This document shows positions 32,180-36,133 of a stretch of DNA of 36,133 nt, in pieces. The position numbers and the translations under genes are program-made. The stretch lies in contig VXLW01000014.1 of the NCBI GenBank assembly GCA_009841435.1, forward strand, positions 1 through 36,133. The letters are read 5' to 3'. The stretch is from Dehalococcoidia bacterium (lineage in GTDB: Bacteria > Chloroflexota > Dehalococcoidia > Tepidiformales > Tepidiformaceae). Within the stretch, counting starts at the first letter, position 1, and each line of letters opens with the position of its first letter. The notes under the pieces are model-generated. The model did not search any database and was not told the origin of the DNA. It worked only from the letters and a program-made list of their open reading frames with translations.

Positions 32180-33079
32180 ATGAGCGAAAACGGAGCGAGC
32201 GAGCGCGGAACCTGGACGGTCAAGGCCGGCCTGGCGCAGATGCTCAAGGGCGGCGTCATCATGGACGTGGTCTCGCCCGAGCATGCCCGCATCGCCGAGG
32301 AAGCCGGCGCCTGCGCCGTCATGGCCCTCGAGCGCGTCCCCGCCGACATCCGCAAGGACGGCGGCGTCGCCCGCATGAGCGATCCCGAGATCATCGTGCG
32401 CATCACCGAGGCCGTCAGCATCCCCGTCATGGCCAAGGCCCGCATCGGACACTTCGTGGAGGCCGGCGTCCTCCAGGCCCTTGGCGTCGACTACATCGAC
32501 GAGTCCGAGGTGCTCACCCCCGCCGACGAGGCCCACCACATCAACAAGCACGAGTTCACCGTGCCCTTCGTCTGCGGCTGCCGCGACCTGGGCGAAGCCC
32601 TCCGCCGCATCGCCGAGGGCGCCGCCATGATCCGCACCAAGGGCGAAGCCGGCACGGGCGACATCGTCGAAGCCGTGCGCCACATGCGCGCCGTCCAGGA
32701 CGAGATCCGCCGCCTCCGCAACCTCTCCGAGGATGAGGTTTATACCGCCGCCAAGAACCTCGGCGCGCCCGTCGAGCTCGTGCAGCGCGTCCGCGACGAG
32801 GGCCGCCTGCCCGTCGTCAACTTTGCCGCCGGCGGCGTCGCCACGCCCGCCGACGCCGCCCTGATGATGCGGCTCGGCGCCGACGGCGTGTTCGTCGGCT
32901 CCGGCATCTTCAAGTCGGAGAACCCGCCCGCCGTCGCCAACGCAATCGTCCAGGCCGTCACCCACTACGAGGACGACGAGCTGCTTGCGCAGGTCTCCCG
33001 CGGCCTCGGCGCCGCCATGCGCGGCCTCTCCGTGGCCTCCCTCCCCGAGGAAGAGGTCCTCGCCAAAAGGGGTTGGTAG
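32180..33079 (+). CDS. pdxS: Pyridoxal 5'-phosphate synthase lyase subunit PdxS
   Basis: 299 residues, the (beta/alpha)8 synthase that makes PLP from ribose 5-phosphate, glyceraldehyde 3-phosphate and ammonia supplied by PdxT. Catalytic Lys86 ([10 protein letters not shown]), Lys154 ([11 protein letters not shown]) and Asp29 (GGVIMDV) are in place. The ATG at 32180 is chosen because GGAGGAG (32167-32173) precedes it by 6 nt; the in-frame ATG at 32144 adds a Pro/Glu-rich stretch. No pdxT is adjacent, so the glutaminase partner must be elsewhere. Confidence 0.97.
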   Translation: MSENGASERGTWTVKAGLAQMLKGGVIMDVVSPEHARIAEEAGACAVMALERVPADIRKDGGVARMSDPEIIVRITEAVSIPVMAKARIGHFVEAGVLQALGVDYIDESEVLTPADEAHHINKHEFTVPFVCGCRDLGEALRRIAEGAAMIRTKGEAGTGDIVEAVRHMRAVQDEIRRLRNLSEDEVYTAAKNLGAPVELVQRVRDEGRLPVVNFAAGGVATPADAALMMRLGADGVFVGSGIFKSENPPAVANAIVQAVTHYEDDELLAQVSRGLGAAMRGLSVASLPEEEVLAKRGW

Positions 33080-33083
33080 GTCC

Positions 33084-35528
33084 CTACGCCGGTCTGCCGC
33101 GCAGCCGGTCCTTCCTTCCCGGCGTGGCCAGCAGGAAGGCGATGATCTCGCGCCAGTGGTGGCTCACGTAGTACTGACCGGCCAGCGCTGCTGCCGTCCC
33201 CACGCCGACGACCGCCCACTCGCCCGCGTTGATCGGGGAGAAGTCGAAGAAGTCGCGCAGCCACGGGGTGTACACCGTCAGGACGAGCAGGAACCCCAGC
33301 AGTCCACCGAGGAACAGCGTCATCACGGGGCGCGTCAGGCTGCGGAACGACGCTCCCTGGAAGCCCAGCACCTCGATCATGAAGCCGATGCTGGTGAACC
33401 CGATCACCAGCGACACCAGCGTCCGCGATTCCTCGACGCCCTGGTTGAACGCCCACTCCACGAAGACCTGCACGATCATCGCCACGATGGCCAGCGATAT
33501 GCCGGCCGGCAGGGCGAAGCGCAGGACGTTCGTGAGGAAGTCCTTGCCGGCCTGGGGCGGCGGGATGCTGATCGAGATGAAGACCGCCGGGATGCCCAGC
33601 GCGAGCGTCGCCGTCAGCGACCCGTGCCGCGGCAGGAAGGGGAAGTCCAGGCCCAGCAGGCTCGTCGCGAAGATGAGGAGGTAGGCGTACACGCTCTTCG
33701 CCATGAAGAGCTTGCTCAGCCGGGCCGAGTTCCCCAGCACGAACGTCGCCTCCTGCGCCCCCCGGATGAGCGCCGAGAATGAGTCCCGCACCAGCACGAT
33801 TCCCGCAACCCCCCGCGCCGTCGACGTGCCCGACTCCATTGCCACGGCGATGTCGGCCGCCCGCAGCGCGTGCACGTCGTTGGCCCCGTCCCCGACCATT
33901 GCCACGAAGCGCCCCTGCTCCCGCAAGACTTCGACGATGCGGCTCTTCTGCTGCGGCGAGATGCGCCCGAAGATGCTGTGCGACTCGACCGCTTCGGCGA
34001 ACGCGTCCCCGGGGAGCCTGTCCAGGTCCGGCCCCGAGATCGCCCCGCCGGGCGTCACGATGCGGAGCTGCTGGAGCAGCGCCGCCACCGTCTGCGGGTT
34101 GTCCCCGCTGATGATCTTCGGCTCGATGCCGAGCTGTTCCATCAGCCGGAACGCTTCCTTCACCTCCGGACGCAGCACGTCCCCGATGGTGATCAGCGCG
34201 AGCGGTCGCACGTTCACGAGCGGCGCATCCGGGTCCGGCAGCGCTGTCACCTCCGCGAACGCCACGCCCCGCAGGCCCCGCGCGCTCGCCGACTCGTACG
34301 ACGCCAGCAGCTCGTCTGCCTGCCCCACCGTGATCAGTGCCTCTGGCGCCCCCAGCACGAACGTCCGCCGTTCGGGCCCCGCCGACAGCTGTACCGCGCT
34401 CCAGCGCCGCGCCGAACTGAACGGCACCTGTGCGTCCGGAACCGCGGCGTTCTTCCCCCCCGCGAAGCGATCCGCCAGCGCCGAGGCAGTCTTGCTCTCG
34501 TCCGCCGTGGCCGACGCGAACGCCCCCAGCCACCCCTCCATCCCCGAGACACCGGTCGCCCACGTGACGCCCTGCACCGTGAGCCGGTTCGCCGTCAATG
34601 TGCCTGTCTTGTCGAGGCAGACGACGTCCGCGTAGTTGAGCGCCTCCACCGCCTGGATGTCCTGCACGATCGCCCCCGCCCGCGACACCCGCACCGCCCC
34701 CACCGCGAACGCCACCGTCATCCCCAGCAGCAGCCCCACCGGCACGACCGTCGTGACCGTCGCCGTTGTCGCCTTGAGCGACTCCGCGAGGCCCCGGTCG
34801 TCGACGCTGTACGAGATCAGTAGCGCCAGCGTCAGCACGATCGTTGCGCCGACGAGGACCCGCAGCAGGCGCCTCATGTGTATCTGGAGCGGTGTCATGC
34901 GGCGCACGAGCTGGCGTGCGTCCGACGTCAGCTTGAGCGCGTACGCCTCGTTCCCGACCCGCTCCGCCGTGTAGTAGAGGTCTCCCGCCACGCAGAACGA
35001 CCCCGACAGCAGCTCGTCCCCCGGAGCCTTCCTGATTGAGTCCGCCTCGCCCGTCAGGAGCGACTCGTCGACTTCCGCCGCCCGCCCCGTCACCGGCCCG
35101 TCCGCCACTACCTGGTCCCCCGGCAGGAGGTGCACGACGTCCCCCCGCACGACCTCTTCCGCCGGAACCTCCCGCTCCTCGCCGCCCCGCACCACCCGCG
35201 CCCGCGGCGCCGTTAGCGCCACCAGCGACCGTAGCGTCCGTACCGCGTGCAGCTCCTGGTACGTCGAGACGACCACGTTCGCGAACACCACCACCCCCAC
35301 GAACAGCCCGTCCCGGAACTCCCCCACCACCAGCAGCGCCACGATCATCACGAGCAGGACCACGTTGAAGAACGTGAGCGCGTTCGACCGCACCACGTCC
35401 CAGTCCGTGCGTTGCCGCGTCGTATCGACGTTCCCCTCGCCCGCCTCCAGCCGCCGCGCCGCCTCCGCCTCCGTCAGCCCCGTCCCCGGACCAAGTCCCT
35501 CGCTCACACCGACCGCCGCGCTCGCCAT
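33084..35528 (-). CDS. Cation-translocating P-type ATPase
   Basis: 814 residues. The phosphorylated aspartate is Asp306 (DKTGTLT), the hinge is GDGAND at 546-551, and the actuator loop reads LTGEAD (159-163 region) instead of TGES. There are about ten TM helices and no N-terminal metal-binding domain, which excludes the copper/zinc class. The M4 element is VVPVGLLLGM: the Pro is kept, but the Glu of the PEGL motif used by calcium pumps is Val264. The general layout resembles the CtpE/MgtA-like group, but the ion cannot be named. It is convergent with pdxS, 4 nt away. Confidence 0.9.
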   Translation of the reverse strand: MASAAVGVSEGLGPGTGLTEAEAARRLEAGEGNVDTTRQRTDWDVVRSNALTFFNVVLLVMIVALLVVGEFRDGLFVGVVVFANVVVSTYQELHAVRTLRSLVALTAPRARVVRGGEEREVPAEEVVRGDVVHLLPGDQVVADGPVTGRAAEVDESLLTGEADSIRKAPGDELLSGSFCVAGDLYYTAERVGNEAYALKLTSDARQLVRRMTPLQIHMRRLLRVLVGATIVLTLALLISYSVDDRGLAESLKATTATVTTVVPVGLLLGMTVAFAVGAVRVSRAGAIVQDIQAVEALNYADVVCLDKTGTLTANRLTVQGVTWATGVSGMEGWLGAFASATADESKTASALADRFAGGKNAAVPDAQVPFSSARRWSAVQLSAGPERRTFVLGAPEALITVGQADELLASYESASARGLRGVAFAEVTALPDPDAPLVNVRPLALITIGDVLRPEVKEAFRLMEQLGIEPKIISGDNPQTVAALLQQLRIVTPGGAISGPDLDRLPGDAFAEAVESHSIFGRISPQQKSRIVEVLREQGRFVAMVGDGANDVHALRAADIAVAMESGTSTARGVAGIVLVRDSFSALIRGAQEATFVLGNSARLSKLFMAKSVYAYLLIFATSLLGLDFPFLPRHGSLTATLALGIPAVFISISIPPPQAGKDFLTNVLRFALPAGISLAIVAMIVQVFVEWAFNQGVEESRTLVSLVIGFTSIGFMIEVLGFQGASFRSLTRPVMTLFLGGLLGFLLVLTVYTPWLRDFFDFSPINAGEWAVVGVGTAAALAGQYYVSHHWREIIAFLLATPGRKDRLRGRPA

Positions 35529-35535
35529 ACCTTTA

Positions 35536-35541
35536 AGGGTA
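35536..35541 (-). promoter_or_regulatory. -10-like hexamer for the P-type ATPase gene
   Basis: TACCCT on the minus strand, 7 nt before the ATG at 35528. The intervening AAAGG could also act as a weak RBS. Confidence 0.3.
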
Positions 35542-35571
35542 AGCGCTCGGGGCTGTTGGCTCCGATGGTGC

Positions 35572-35599
35572 TTGCAGAAAGTAACAATGGTGATAGCAT
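35572..35599 (+). promoter_or_regulatory. Promoter of the small membrane protein pair
   Basis: TTGCAG (35572-35577), a 16-nt spacer and TAGCAT (35594-35599). The ATG at 35609 is 9 nt downstream, so the mRNA would be almost leaderless. Confidence 0.45.
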
Positions 35600-35608
35600 A
35601 CGGATGCG

Positions 35609-35833
35609 ATGGCGCTCACCTTCAACTCGCGCGAAGCCGTCCAGAAGCTCCTTGGCCGCGGACTGCCCGAGCCCGCCGCCGACGGCATCGTCGAAGTCGT
35701 CGAGGACGCCACCAGCCCCCTCGTCACCCGCGACATCCTCCACGCCGAGCTCTACCGCGCCCTCTGGGTCTTCGGGACCGGGATGGTTGCCACCGTCGGC
35801 GTCATCGTTGGCGTGGCCGCCGCCCTCGACTGA
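35609..35833 (+). CDS. Small membrane protein, DUF1640-like head with C-terminal TM
   Basis: 74 residues. The N-terminal FNSREAVQKLLGRGLPEPAADGIVEVVE resembles the head of DUF1640/CCDC90-type coiled-coil proteins. It is followed by LVTRDILHAELYRALW and one TM helix (about 52-72, FGTGMVATVGVIVGVAAAL). The coiled coil expected between head and membrane segment is missing. Its stop shares a base with the next start (TGATG), so the pair is coupled. No function is assigned. Confidence 0.6.
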   Translation: MALTFNSREAVQKLLGRGLPEPAADGIVEVVEDATSPLVTRDILHAELYRALWVFGTGMVATVGVIVGVAAALD

Positions 35834-36015
35834 TGGCCGCCGGCGAAGTCGTCACCCCCGAGATCCTTCACGCCGAGTTCGCCGCGCTGCGTTGCGACAT
35901 ACGTGCAGAGTTCCAGGCATTCCGCGCCGACATGTACCGAGCCTTCTGGATCCAGGGTGCCGGCATCGTCACTGCCCTCGGCGTCATCGTCACCGTGACC
36001 AGCGCCCTCGACTAA
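35833..36015 (+). CDS. Small membrane protein, coiled coil with C-terminal TM
   Basis: 60 residues, partly homologous to the preceding protein. Both contain VT-x-x-ILHAE and end in a similar TM helix (here GAGIVTALGVIVTVTSALD). This one lacks the head domain but has an extra helical stretch, FAALRCDIRAEFQAFRADMYRAFW, which fits a coiled coil. The pair looks like two complementary halves of one DUF1640-like ancestor, or a partial tandem duplication. It starts at ATG 35833. Confidence 0.5.
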   Translation: MAAGEVVTPEILHAEFAALRCDIRAEFQAFRADMYRAFWIQGAGIVTALGVIVTVTSALD

Positions 36016-36110
36016 CCCCACCGACCCCGCACCAGCCGCACCGCCACCGTCACCCCGCTTGCCACCCCCAGCACGACCAGCGTCCAGTAGCAGCTGTAAC
36101 TTATAGACAT
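36012..36110 (-). CDS. Possible 32-residue single-TM peptide
   Basis: A short frame starting at ATG 36110, with a hydrophobic core (WTLVVLGVASGVTVAVRL) and an Arg-rich end, and mostly G or C in the third codon position. It has no usable RBS, though TATTGT lies about 18 nt upstream. Its end overlaps the convergent stop at 36013-36015. It could be a chance frame. Confidence 0.25.
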   Translation of the reverse strand: MSISYSCYWTLVVLGVASGVTVAVRLVRGRWG

Positions 36111-36133
36111 CTCCGAAGCCACGATACAATAGG

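Noticed and set aside
33073-33084. GTAGG-TC-CCTAC between pdxS and the ATPase as a terminator
   Set aside because: The loop is too small and there is no U-tract; it overlaps the coding end.

Overview
This is a high-GC bacterial chromosome segment, densely packed and mostly made of short operons with overlapping stop and start codons. Its gene content suggests a member of the Chloroflexota, probably Dehalococcoidia or SAR202-like. The clues are an 11-subunit complex I locus without nuoEFG, enzymes of families expanded in that group (SDRs, acyl-CoA dehydrogenases, a flavin-dependent oxygenase-like protein, an enolase-superfamily enzyme), and a CoaBC with the ASG/PAMD variant motifs. The taxonomy is inference; no rRNA or tRNA is present to test it.

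Layout. 1-1164 (minus): the start of a succinyl-CoA synthetase alpha-like gene, an AlkA-type DNA glycosylase and a YjbR-type protein. 1227-3747 (plus): two SDR oxidoreductases flanking an alpha-toroid repeat protein whose reading frame is broken by one base. 3750-4984 (plus): a compact AT-richer insert of two coupled genes, a DUF5343 winged-helix-like protein and a small HEPN-like protein. It has its own promoter and is the best candidate for an undescribed (defence or toxin-like) module. 5078-8142 (plus): two tandemly duplicated acyl-CoA dehydrogenases (332/391 identical residues) and a histidine phosphatase. 8159-9831: a four-helix membrane protein divergent from an enolase-superfamily enzyme.

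9837-14570 (minus): coaX-coaBC-cysE-cysS-osmC. This operon joins cysteine supply, cysteine use in translation and cysteine use in CoA synthesis, and has a structured leader before cysE. 14667-16317 (plus): proA and a small unknown gene. 16314-16848 (minus): a two-gene cassette with a DUF4258-like protein directly behind nuoN. 16864-27590 (minus): nuoA-B-C-D-H-I-J-K-L-M-N, with a canonical promoter and a CRP/FNR-type palindrome at the start site. NuoI carries an unusual roughly 260-residue tail with three basic repeats, and NuoM lacks the usual TM7 lysine.

27960-36015: a mixed region with a lipoprotein-sized unknown, a flavin-dependent acyl-CoA-dehydrogenase-fold protein, a membrane protein, a gamma-carbonic-anhydrase-like protein, a PNPOx-fold flavoprotein, an O-methyltransferase, pdxS, a P-type ATPase, and a pair of tiny TM proteins that look like split or duplicated versions of one DUF1640-like ancestor.

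A recurring feature is a TAnnnT-like -10 hexamer only 6-10 nt before the start codon, which implies many leaderless mRNAs. No rRNA, tRNA, CRISPR array, insertion sequence or convincing rho-independent terminator was seen.
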